From Volvox africanus (lineage: Eukaryota; Chlorophyta; Chlorophyceae; Chlamydomonadales; Volvocaceae): 64,000 nucleotides of DNA. Position numbers and translations under genes: made by a program. This document shows positions 33,952 through 45,900 of this stretch, piece after piece. The stretch spans positions 7,501 through 71,500 of the forward strand of contig BSDZ01000016.1 of the NCBI GenBank assembly GCA_030268105.1. Reading direction: 5' to 3'. Numbering within the stretch: the stretch's first letter is position 1; each line of letters begins with the position of its first letter. The notes below the pieces were generated by a model. The model did not search any database. It had not been told where the DNA came from and saw nothing but the letters and a program-made list of their open reading frames with translations.

Positions 33952-36900
33952 CTGTGGTTGGAGGACAAGGGTGGGACACAGGCGCGAGTTGACGACGGAC
34001 TGCAGGTGACCGAACCAATACCTGGGAAATGGTGTGCTCAAAAGATCCATATGCGCAGAGCATATCCACGGAATCTCCTACCTCGTTTCATAGGCATATA
34101 CCTAGCGACTGATAACCTGCAATCACTCGCGGCTGGAGCGAGTACGCTTTATCAATGCTTCGCCGTCTTTCAGGGCCATGTTAGCGAGAAGGGGTAAATC
34201 GCACGGAGGAAACAAACCTCGCAAGACTCTATTCCCTTCACAACGTAACAGGCACAGGCCGGAACCTGTTTCCGTATACACAGAAATGCCCTAACATCGC
34301 CCAAGTCTGTCTGAAAATGGGTTCTTGGGATGTTAAATCACAATCATGGAAAGAACCTGGCGCAAACAAACACACTGATTACAGGTCCGCGTGTCATGTG
34401 CAGCGAGTCATGTGAAACTGTCACTCACGCGAGTCAGCAGCTGTCGCAACTGTCGTTTCCTAACCGCTCTTTCGCCAGACTTGTCACGCCGTCAACGGTG
34501 CACTACACGCGTCCACTTTGGCCTTACCGGCTGCCTTCGAACGGCACCAACCATATGCTATCTGAGCGGCTATCAAACGCGGCTTGCGGTTCGCTCCTGC
34601 CTGACTTTATCGCCACACACTGACACGCGGGGCGGTATGAGAAGACCATGTTGGTTATCCGGTCGTCTTGGTGAGGCATATCCGCCAAATGTCCGATATC
34701 GGCCTCGTGCAACTTAAATGAACTCAGCCTTACCATACCAATTTTACACCGGACAATCCCATCCGCCCGCCCTACCTGCGTGCGCGCGATGTCGTTTAGC
34801 CACTCTCTCAGCACTGCTGCCCCTAGGCCGTCCCAGCCCTGCACGCCCGACAGTGTCAGGGCCTTGCACACGAGGTCCACCCCACCCAGAGGCACCAGAT
34901 TGAGCAGCTCCATCAAGCGGCCCTCCGCCAGCGCCCCAATATCCACGCGGCGTGGGCTGCAGGGCGATAATTGGGACGGAGAAAAAGCAAGGTCCGTACA
35001 GACGCGATTGCAGGTGGTGTGGAGCTCCAATCCAAGGATTGGGTAGACGCAGGCCTGAGAGAATCTCGGTGCTTGAAAGTGCATGAAAGAACGAGACAGC
35101 AGCTGGCAGGGTTTGGCCGGCAGGGCCAGCCTGCCGCAAAGTTTCATGAAGGTCGCGCATTCGAGACGGCGTGCCCGCGCCACCAAACAAAGTCAAATGC
35201 CGCGTAGGATATCTGATTACACGACCCCTTAAAACAAGGACCCTCGGGTGGCTTCCAGGAGCACCTCCGCACCGGTAGTCTAGCATCACCGAGAAGCCCC
35301 GAATTTGCGCACGCTGAAAGAACGGCGGCGGCAATGGCTCGCAGCCGTCAAGCTCAGATAGCGCCGCCTGCAGGTCCGTACACACCACACCACACCACGC
35401 GGGGTCAGAGATCAGAAAGGAGGTGCCAGTCGGTTGAGACGGAAGGGATAGTGAAGCCGGACGCAGCGAGAGCTAACTTCAGCAAAACGTCCCATGAGAC
35501 CCCCCCCTGGGGGCACGCATGTTCCAGCGTTCCGAGCAAGAGCACCATGGGAAGGCGCACGTAAACACATGACCCGTGACGACATGAATGGTAAGGGCGA
35601 CGTGGGTATGTCTGCACGCTCGCACGTCCTCACGCACCTGCATGCTTGCCAGCACAGCAGCTGCGGGCTTAAGCGCCGTAGAGACCGAAATGCCGTACCA
35701 TGTCAAATACGACAAAATATCCTGGTTAAGCTTCAGCCTACAAGCAATATTGGGCGACAATTAAAGCGGCGCAGCTTGGTTGGTTAGACAAATTACTTCA
35801 TGCAGAGGCGCTCACGGTCAAGGTCTCAAGGTCCGTACCACAAGTGTGCTAAACACGGTTCTGCAAACACTCTGACGAGGAGTGTTTCAGAAACTGAGGA
35901 CACATCTTGAGCGAAAAGCAGCTCACGCCTGCACGGCAGAGAAGCACGGCGACATGGGCTCCCCAACCAGTTCAGCAATTCGACCGCACCTCAGTGGCAG
36001 CAGTGCCACAGCCACCCTGAACTCCTCGTCCCGTGGGTCGCACGCGGCCGGGTTGGGCCGGACGGCCGTCAGCGCTAGCGCAACCAGCGGCGCCCGGCTG
36101 TCCCGCGGCCGGCCACGCACAGCCCGGTAACCCAGCACTCGAACCCAGCCCCCGCCGCCGCATACGCCACCGGCAGAGCATCCTCCGGCACCTGCGGCGA
36201 CAGCCGCCAACGCGAGCGGACGCGCCCCGGCCGCAGCCGCTGCCTGCTGCTGCTTCACCTCCAGTGCACAGTCGCGGATCTCCAGATCATGCACGGTCAC
36301 CTTCATGTGCCTTGCCAGGTGGCCCCCGGGTCCGTAGCTTTCCATCAACAGATCCAGTCCCTCGATGACCAGCTCCACACGGCCTACCTGTTGGCCGCTG
36401 CCACTGCTACCATCGCTGCCCCCGGCGTCACGCATTGTATGCATGACCCAGATGCCTGCACGGCAAATTGTGATTTGTCCTGTGAGTATGTTGGCACCTA
36501 AGAGATTCGCAGATCGCAACCAGCACGCTTAACAACTTCCACCGTGATGGGCCTTTCCTCTTTGACCTTGCCCGATAAACGATACTACATGCAATCCCGC
36601 TTTTGGGCCCTACCACCACACCAGTTTTGAAGCCTTTCATGCCGCTGCAGCGCCAATCCAGGTTTGTATGTGCGTGATGCTGCAGCCTCGACCCCATCGC
36701 TGAACCATGCAGTCCTGTTCTGTCACTGTCATAAGACCTGGCTTGGCTTTAGGACACCGAACCGGTGCAGACCCCACAAAAACCTGCTTCCATCACCAAC
36801 AAGCAGATAGCAGTCTAATCCCCTATACGGGTGTTCACCCCGCCGTGGTCTTCACTGCAGTAAGGCTAGGTATTGCACTCGGGCCCCGCAACAAACCCCC

Positions 36901-39900
36901 AAGCGCACCCGATAAGTCTTTAAACATTATTCTGAATGCCGGCGGGGGCTGGTCGACACCACCGCCTAGCGTCGCACAGCCGCCGGCACCAGCGCCGCCC
37001 ACCTCGGGGCGGCTTCCACTGCCGATGGTTGCACCGCCGATCGCTAAACCGGCTCCATCGCCGCACCTGGCACTGCCATCCTCATCCGACTTCCTTGGGG
37101 CGCGTACGTAGTCCTCCTGCAGGACAACAGCGATGAGGGTCCTAGAGCTCATGGATTGAACAGACCAGCTTCTTGGGTTCTATCCCCGACAACATTTAGG
37201 TGCGTACGTATTTCTGTCTGTCTGTCTGTCTGTCTGTCTGAATAAACAACGCTTGTGGAGAATAGTCCGTCTCCGCCGACTGCGGACAGACCACCACATT
37301 TACTACAACACTTGTAGGCTAAAAGGCGCTCATCGAGTGTGGCCTGAAACTCCACACTGTCAGCGGTCCCTTAGCTCGAGAGTCGGCACACCATAACGAT
37401 CAGCAGCCTGGTGACTGCGACGCTTCCACACCTGCAGCCTCCAGGTGGGTGCACAGCTGGATCGGGTGGCCGCAGAAGACCCCACCGATGCAACCGATGG
37501 CGGTGCACGCCGTAGGGCCGCTGCCTCCGCGTCAGCCACGGGTCCGGTGACCCGTGGGTCGCCACCGGTATCCCTCGAGTCCGGCACCAGCAGGTCGTCA
37601 ATGTCTGGGTCCTCTGACCCCGCGTCCAAGCCCCCGGAGCACAGACCTCCTGACCCCAGACCCATGTCTACATCCGTGAAGACGCCGCTTCCAGGATAGA
37701 AGGCGCGCGTGGGGTCCCCCGACATCTCTGGTTCAAATCCGGAGCCCCGCAGAGAGAAGCCGTTTCCGGATCGCCGCGTGTCGGGGCCTTCGTCAGGTCC
37801 GTACCACGTGCCTGCGCTTGGGGGTCAGGAGGGTGGCTCAGTCCAGGGGATGCACCAGGTGTTGCCTGGTTAGGACACATGGGGCAGCACAGTCGGAAGG
37901 CTTCGGTCCTCAGCATGCAACGAGATCGTCAAGGCCATCGTCCACTATGACCTTGCCACTGCCGTGAAGGAACCAGGCAACGAGACACAAACACAGCCTG
38001 AAGGGCGCCCGAGTAAACCCCGACAACCTTTCGGAAATCCGTAACGGACTGCGGAGCGGTCCGTCCCTCTCTCTTTCAGAACCCAAAGCTTTTACCTTCC
38101 AGTTCCATCTTGGCCCCTTCTCTTCGCCACGCCGCCGCACCTCCCTTGGGCGGGTGTTGTACGAGCATCAGATCCTCGTCGTACTCGCCATAGTGGTTGA
38201 CTGGAAAGAAGTCGTCGATGAGGATGAGGCCGCCTGGAGCCTGGCCCGTGCCGTCACCGGCAGGAGAGCCGCAGCCCTTAGCGGGATACCTGCTTGGTGG
38301 CAGGCAGTGAGCAGACCGGGTGAAGTGCGGACTCGGAATTCCGCAGTGCTTTATGAATGTTACCGCTCCTGCTGCTGGTGCTGCTGCTGCGCACGGCAAT
38401 GAACATAAGGAGCACCCAACCTACCGCAATGGCTTGCCAAACCCAGATCGTGCAGCAAGCAGCATGAGTGGCTTCGTGTACACATGACGGGGCCTTATGC
38501 GATACTGCACTTCCTGGTCATTCGCCCGACGAAACTCAATCACGCAGTCCACCACCGTCAGCTCACACTGGTTACAACCGCCACAACGTGGTGACGTAGC
38601 CATACCGTCTTAACCTCCATGCGACTCCCCCTGCCATGTACGACAAACCGGTAGGAATCGCATGGCCTTTTCCCTTTTTCCCCATTTGCTCACCACCCGC
38701 CGCCTAGTCCGGCAGCCCCAGCGCCTTCAGCCTCAGCCGCCATGGCTGGCTGCGGTTGCAGCTGCGGTCGCCTGAAGGCATTCTCCTCAACTTCCTCCAG
38801 CAGCAGCGCCGTCAGAAGCGAGCCCTCCGCCTCCCCGCCGGCCTCCGAATAGCCGCACGTGCAGCTACCGGTACCGCCGCCGGCGCCGCCACCAAAAACA
38901 CTCGAGCTATTCTCTGACGCCGCGTCCCAGTACAGATCCGCAGGAGCGGTGTTCACGGACCGGCTGCTAAAGTCGCCCCGGCGCTGCGGAGCGCCTGCGG
39001 CTGCGGCGGCAGCCGCCACGGCTGCAGCCTGGCGCGCGGTCATGAGTGTTCCAGCCTGGATGAAGCAGGAAGAAGCCAGAGCCATGTGAGCCAATATGTG
39101 TACAAATGTGGGATTGATGGGGGAGGGGTTGATATGTCCGCCAACTCCTTCGATGTCCCGACACTGACAGAAAATGTTATATGCTGCAAACCTTTGGTGT
39201 ACACGCCAAGCGGCTCATAGCCCAATGTCGCTGAACACTCTGGTTGGTACAGATTGGGCGCTTGTCACTCGCTCAGCTCGGCTTACCTACCTGCATCGCA
39301 AAGTGCGCCAAGAGCGTTGCCGACTCCACCGTCAGCATTCCCAGCAGGTGCTGATTGGTAATTTCCACATCAAGCGTCGTATGGAACTGCTCTTCCGCCT
39401 CATCCACTGCCAGCTCAGCAGTTGCCGCAGCCGCGGCTGCGGCGGCAGCGGCCACGTTAGCATCCGAGGGCGGCACAGGCGCTTTGGAGCGGCGGGGGTA
39501 TCGCCGCTGCTTCGCCACCACCTTGATTGATGTTTCCTGCGACGGCGAGCGAATCAGTTTGATGGCGTCCGGGTGAGGTTCAGGAGGCGAAGTCAAGCCA
39601 AGCAGCGACGGGAGTTATATTTAGATGCGACTGGAAGTTATCTTCCACACACTTCCTTCCTTCCCAACACAAAGAGACGTGTGCAATCATGCTCCCAGCA
39701 AAGTGTCTTGAACTCTTAAGCAGTACCCATTTATGAATCAGTTGGACGCAAGAAAGGATTGCGCACGGCGGTCCAGGCCCCCAGTCGTCAACCCTACGGG
39801 TCACCGCTCTGTGTCAACTGAATGCCCACCACCAGTGGTGAAACAACCCGAAGTACCTGCAGCACCAGGTGGTAGCCACACGCCTGCAGCAGGGGCTCCC

Positions 39901-42900
39901 GAATTGCTCGCGGGTCGCATGCAGACCAGCAAGGTCCGCGCTGGTCGGCGGCGGCGAGGTGAAGCGTCAGAGAGTGCAAAACCACGGTGTGTATGGGGGC
40001 CGTGTAGGGTACCTCCTGCTCCGTACTGCCCAGCTGCAGACCTACGTGAATCCCCTCGATGATCAGGGCGAGCGATACCGGGCTCACCCGGCCACCGCCA
40101 CCACCTGACGCCGTTGCGGCAGCACCTGCACCGCCATCACCTGCACTCATGCCATTTGATCCTGACGGAACGGTAGCGATGGTAGGATAGTCCATGGGCT
40201 CATGGCGCAGAGCCAGGTCTATAACATTAACGGACAGATGTCCCTTGACACGGCTCCTGCCAGCCTCACGCGGTTGTAAGGTCCGTGGGGGATTAGCGAC
40301 CTTGCTAGGGCCACCAGCAGGAGGCGCGGAAAGTGCTTCTAGAAGCTGTCCCAACTGCACCGCCCAGTCCATAGTCACGTAACCATGGTCTGTGGAGACC
40401 GTGATACCCTGCAGCAGCACGGAGTGCAACGACGTAGCAGCGTTCATGTCGCCAACCTGTTGCTGCTGGAGGTTTGCACTAGGGGTAACATGGATTGCAG
40501 CCGCCCCCGTTAAGCCCAGGTCTTCATGCGCGATGCCACCGCGAATGGGTTGCGGTGTCGGCGGTCGCTGGCCCTCAACACAGACATACTCAATGTACGA
40601 TGGCTGCTTGCTGTCCCCGGCCGCCGCACTCGAGGGGCAGTGCACAAGGCAGATAGCATGGGGGGCCGTGCTGCCAGGCAGCGACTTGCGCGGCACAACG
40701 CTGCCTTGAAAACCTGGTGCTGTGCTGTGCTGATGCGACGCGGCGCACCCCGACCCTGGCGGCGACGCGCGCTGGCGGCCATCAGGGCCCCGTGCACCGC
40801 CATTTAAAGTGGAGCCGCCGGGGTTAGAGGTAGCGTGAGCCGCGGCAGCCTGTTGCAGTTGCTGCTGCAGTTGCTGGTGTTGCTGCTCCAGGTGCCCCAG
40901 CAGTGTCACGCCGTGTGCATGTACTGATGTGACGTTGCAAGTGGCCTGTGAGCAAAGGTTGCTCGCTCGGAACACCGTGAGCTCCACTATGACCAGTTCA
41001 TACATCGCCACCCGTGAGCCACCAAGGACCAGGCCCATGCCCTGGCTGGGACCGGGATTGGAGCCGCTGCTTGCCGCAGATACAGCTGCCCCCGGAGCCG
41101 GACCGACAGCTGGAGCAGCAGACGGAACCGGCGGTGGCGGGTGGGGCGCAGCTGAGTGCAGACCTGCCGCGCGGGCGGCATTGACATGTAAGCCCACCGC
41201 ACCGTGCAATCCATCCTGCCTAACCGCAAGGTGGTCGTCCTGCAACTGGATCCTGAGGCCGATCTCCAGCAGGACACATGCCTGCGGCGCCGGGCACACG
41301 CCTTGGGCCACGCCACCCGCTGCGTCGCGGGACGACATTTTTGGTGGCGGTCGATGTCGTGACGTCGTCGAGGAGCAAGGAGGCTCCTTAGGCGCCGGCG
41401 GCTGCATGACAGCCAACAGTGTTGCGAGATCTTGAAGGTCGGTGCGCGTGAGGTGCAGCTGGGCCTTCGGTGCACGGAGATGCACGAAGGTAGCGGAGGA
41501 TCTGCGCGGCGTGGTGTTCAGTAAGAACGTCACTCCACCTACTTACTGGCTGTGAAGCACGCACAGCCACTGCCAGTGGACGGTGCACAACTGAAAGAAC
41601 GAATAGCTAAGCGTCAATTATAATCGGACCATACAGGGTTGCGGCCCCCCCCTGTTGCCGACACGTTGCATACGTTATCAACACATGGAACGTTCGGAAA
41701 TGCGGTCTAATTGCTCTCTGAAACCATAATCTCAGCCGTGTCCATCGCTGGATGGAATAGTTACCGAATCCCCATAAACACGCACACCTACAGCACGATG
41801 AGATATCAACTAGCTGCCTGTTAGGCATGTGGCCGAGAAGACACAATATGCGGCACAGGAGACATCCCACACCTCAAATGAAATTGACCCAACACAAGAC
41901 AGAAACCGTTTACAGACCCGTCTTGACGTAAGCACCCACTTGCGGCAGCGCTCGTGAAAGGCGAGGCTCCGGAAGCTACTACGTTCCTCCCAGGCGCCGC
42001 CCTCTCCGTCCGGATCCGCCCAGCGATCCTGTGCGTGTGTGGCCACGTGACCCCACGCGTCCGGAACAAGCTCCGGCGCCATTCCAACCCCTGGGTCGGA
42101 GCACACGTGCAGGTGCAGGCCGCAGCCGGCCGGCACGCTAGTGGGGCCTGTTTGAGCCGCAGGGAGCGGAAGCGGCGCGTCCCAGGTGGGCCGGGAGCTA
42201 GTTTCTGCAGCGGAGGCCCGTGGCTGGGCGGCGCTGAGGCAAAGGATGGACTTGCTTGTCCAGGAGGCCCCATGACCATCTGCAAGGTTTAGGGGAGTTC
42301 AGTTAGTAATATGGTGAACAGAGCTGGGATGTGAATCCCAAAGGGAAATCGTAATAAAAGGATGAATCCTTATATACACTAGTCGCAAGGGAGCCGCACA
42401 TAGCGCCAACGGTGCATGAAGCAGCCGTCAATTTGCGAGTCAATGCTACCGAGTTGATTACATTGCCATTATTGCGCTTCCGAATTCTCCACGTGGGGAA
42501 TGTCAACTGCCCATGACTCAGGACAGTTACTGGTTAAAATAGTGACTCGCAAAGAGATCAAAACGGCAAGATGTGCAGAAACCGCTGATGCAGTATGCGA
42601 TCCTGTACGCAAGGAAGGCATCCCTGGAAAGGACTGAAAAAACACATCGCTGCCAAATCAGGGGAAAAGGGACACAATTTAACGGTCTGCCGCGGCGTTC
42701 CCCTGGTAGAGTGATGAGGTAGGGGGCATGCTGAAAGGAAAATACGAGACATACGAAGCTCCGCACCGGCAATGAAAGATGAAGTCATTTTACCACGCCA
42801 TGTATAGCTGACGATAGGGCTACCGGCTGGCTGTTAGCTACCGGCGCATCGCCTAATGAGGCAAGCTGGGACCCTTCACTTATGGTTACCTGCTCCATCG

Positions 42901-45900
42901 CTGGACCAGAGGTGCGGATGCCCCTGCGCCGCTGAGCATCCGGCAGCGCGAACAGCATCGCCTGCTTGCGACCGGTCCCTAACACCTGTGGAAGCCGTTC
43001 GCACAATTAGTAGCTCTACGACCCCGGCCGCCAGGTCCACGGTCGTCACCTACGTTAATGGAAACGGGCAACGCAGGCAAGGAGGCGGGAAGGGGCAACG
43101 CGAGAGGATAAAAGAATGCCCTACCTGCACGCAGGCTATGGCCTACCGCATGTGCTTTCCTTTGCACCAGACTATCTGATACTACCTTTAGAAAGCACAA
43201 GCGATGCATCGGTGGGAAGGACCGACGGGTTGGACAGGTGCGCGGGACAGGTGCAGCAGGTTGTACATAATTCAGAGACACCAAAAAGAAGAGCTTGCAG
43301 TTTAGAAACGACAGTTCAAAAAAGTGGAAGATGAAAGGTCTTTAGGGTTGCAGAGCTCGTCCCCCCCCGGCTAGACCAGCTCCTATCGCCTCCCTTCAAC
43401 CTGACCACGGTTCCCGCACCTTGGCCATGCTGTTTAACATTGGTGCTTAGGAACGATACCGCTCGTGGGGCAGTAATTACAGCGGCGATCAACATCGCTT
43501 AGACGGGCACAATGAGTCCCCAATTAAGCGATGAGTGGAAGAATAGGCTTCCATTTAATTTGTGCGCAGCTTCGCTGCATTCGCCTTACAAATGCGTTCA
43601 ATCTCGGACACGTTTACCATTCCGAAGTGCAAGATCCCCAGGGTCACCCTTGACTCGCATACCTGAGACGGGATCAATCTGTCCGTTGCAGGGGCCTGGT
43701 AGACAGTCAACAGGGGCGGTGGCTCCGGAACCACCCAAGCCGGCGAAGCCCAATGCTGTCCAGGTCCTGCCCAGCGTCCGTGGTGCATTACAGAATAACC
43801 ATAAGTACCGTATTGATGGCTTGGACCTCCTCCCCACGCGCTGCTGAAAGCTGAGTGAAGTGGCGGCGATGCACCATGCGCTTGGTGGTTGCCCCCGAAA
43901 ACTCCGTGCCGAACGGTTCCATACGGGCCGTACAGTTGCGCAGGCACTGATCCATAATGCGCTGTGTACGGCAACTGCTGATGCGGGTGCTGGGGTTGAT
44001 TGGTGTGTGGACAGTGATGAGCGCCGTGGAAGGGAGTCGATGTGAGGGCAGCTGATTCCACAGATGGATGCGGCGGCGACACGACGTCCAGCGCAAGGAA
44101 GACTGGTGAACCTGCATTGGATAGACGTCGAGGAAACGAGAAGGTGAACGAGCTCTTGCCAGTCTATGCCAAAACGTTCGGGGGGACTTGGTGAGGGCCT
44201 TGCCATCAGGAGGCGATGGGATCTTAGGCACCTGGACGAATGCAAATTCTCTTGGCATGTTAAAAATAAAGCTAGAGATGAAAATTTCTGTCACGCTTAC
44301 TGTCAACGCCTTGCATGGCCGCTGCTGGGCAGAGGTCATGGAACAAAGGATTGCGTCAGCAAAAACAAACAAGGGCTGCATGAGTTCTCAACCCATGAAA
44401 CCCTACTTCCTAAGGGCTTTGGCCACCATCGCAGCTTACCTGGCGGCCTTGGCAGCGGTACAGCCGGCGGCGAAGCCGGCACCAGCGCCAGCAATACACA
44501 GACGTGAGTCGCCACAACGGTAAGGGTTAGGCGCGGCAGCGGGCGAGCTGCCTTCGCCACAACCTGAGCCTGCATGGTAAGACACGGTACACGGACCGCA
44601 CGGAACCCGCCGCGGCAATCAAAGCGGGCAGCACAAGACATGCAGTTGTGCGCAGCGGAAAAAGTGATGGCACAAGCAAAATTTACTTTGTACAGTCCAA
44701 CTGCTACGATTAATAGCACGTGAACGGCGTGCATATTCCGCACGACGCCAACTTAGTGCCAAGGCTCTAGTCGGACTTCCTGCGACATAAACGTCCTAGT
44801 AATCGTGCAAGGTGATTCAAAGTAGTAGAGACCCGCACGAGGTATAGGACTGTCGGGATCTGCTGTGCCACACGTAACTGCACAGTCTGCAGAATGGTTC
44901 CTTTTATTCTGCGGCTACACGACACGGTTACAGACAAACAAAGTTGTAGATTGCGAGCGACGGCTGCTGTGATATAGAAAGTTTCGTAACCTTCGCTACA
45001 CAAACGTGACATAACTACCTTCGCCTACCTTGTTTGCCCCGCCAAACTTCCTCACCTTGCACGGCTCCGCCGCCAGTGGCACCATAAATTCCGTCAATCG
45101 CTGTACAAGAGGCATCGACAGCCACAATGTGAAGGGAAGCATCTCCACTGACAGGTCGTACGAAGGTACAGCTGATACGGCTCCGCTGCCATATCCATCG
45201 TACCCGCCGCCCACTGCTTCCGTGCCCTCACCACCGCCCCAGGAGGCACACAACCGCAAGCAACACGCATAACCGGAGGTGCTTGCATTAGCCGCGCCAG
45301 CAACGGGATGCACGGCAGCCGTCTGCGAAATATTCCGGTTGGCAACCGCCTTGCCTGGTGCGCCTTGGGGTGCATTCGGCTGCAGATTCTGGAATTGAGG
45401 CGCCGTAACCGACCCTGATATGGACGGCATATGCGTGCTGGCGCACATCAGTATGGGCCACGTCTGCAGCACATTCCCTCCATTGACAGTTGCACTGCCA
45501 TATGTGGGCTGCACATTGCGGCCTGGCTGGCGAGCCCCAAGCTTAGGACTGCAAACTCCGGATGCGGCTGATGTCGCAGTGCCGCTGTGTCCGCTCCCGG
45601 ACGCACGCGCAGGCGCAGGTTGCGTGGGACGGAAACGATGAGGTGCCTGGGGCAACACTTCCGGGACCCGGCCCCACTCCCCTGGTGACATGCCGTTGCT
45701 CGCACCAACCGCAGCCGAAAGCTGTTCATACACCTGCAGCTGCCCCGCCTGTAGGGATACAACGTTGCCGTGTGCTACGTCCAGCATAACGTCACAGCTG
45801 AGGTCCTGCAGCTCGGCCACCAGGCTGCCTGCAGTTCTAAGGTTCACAGTGCCAGGCGGCGGCGGCGTCGCTGACGCAGTCGCTGCCGTTGTGCCGTCAA

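Noticed and set aside
37725..37775. GGTTCAAATCC, resembling a tRNA T-arm
   Set aside because: The flanking bases do not form a T-stem or acceptor stem, and the minus strand here is an in-frame ATG2 exon.
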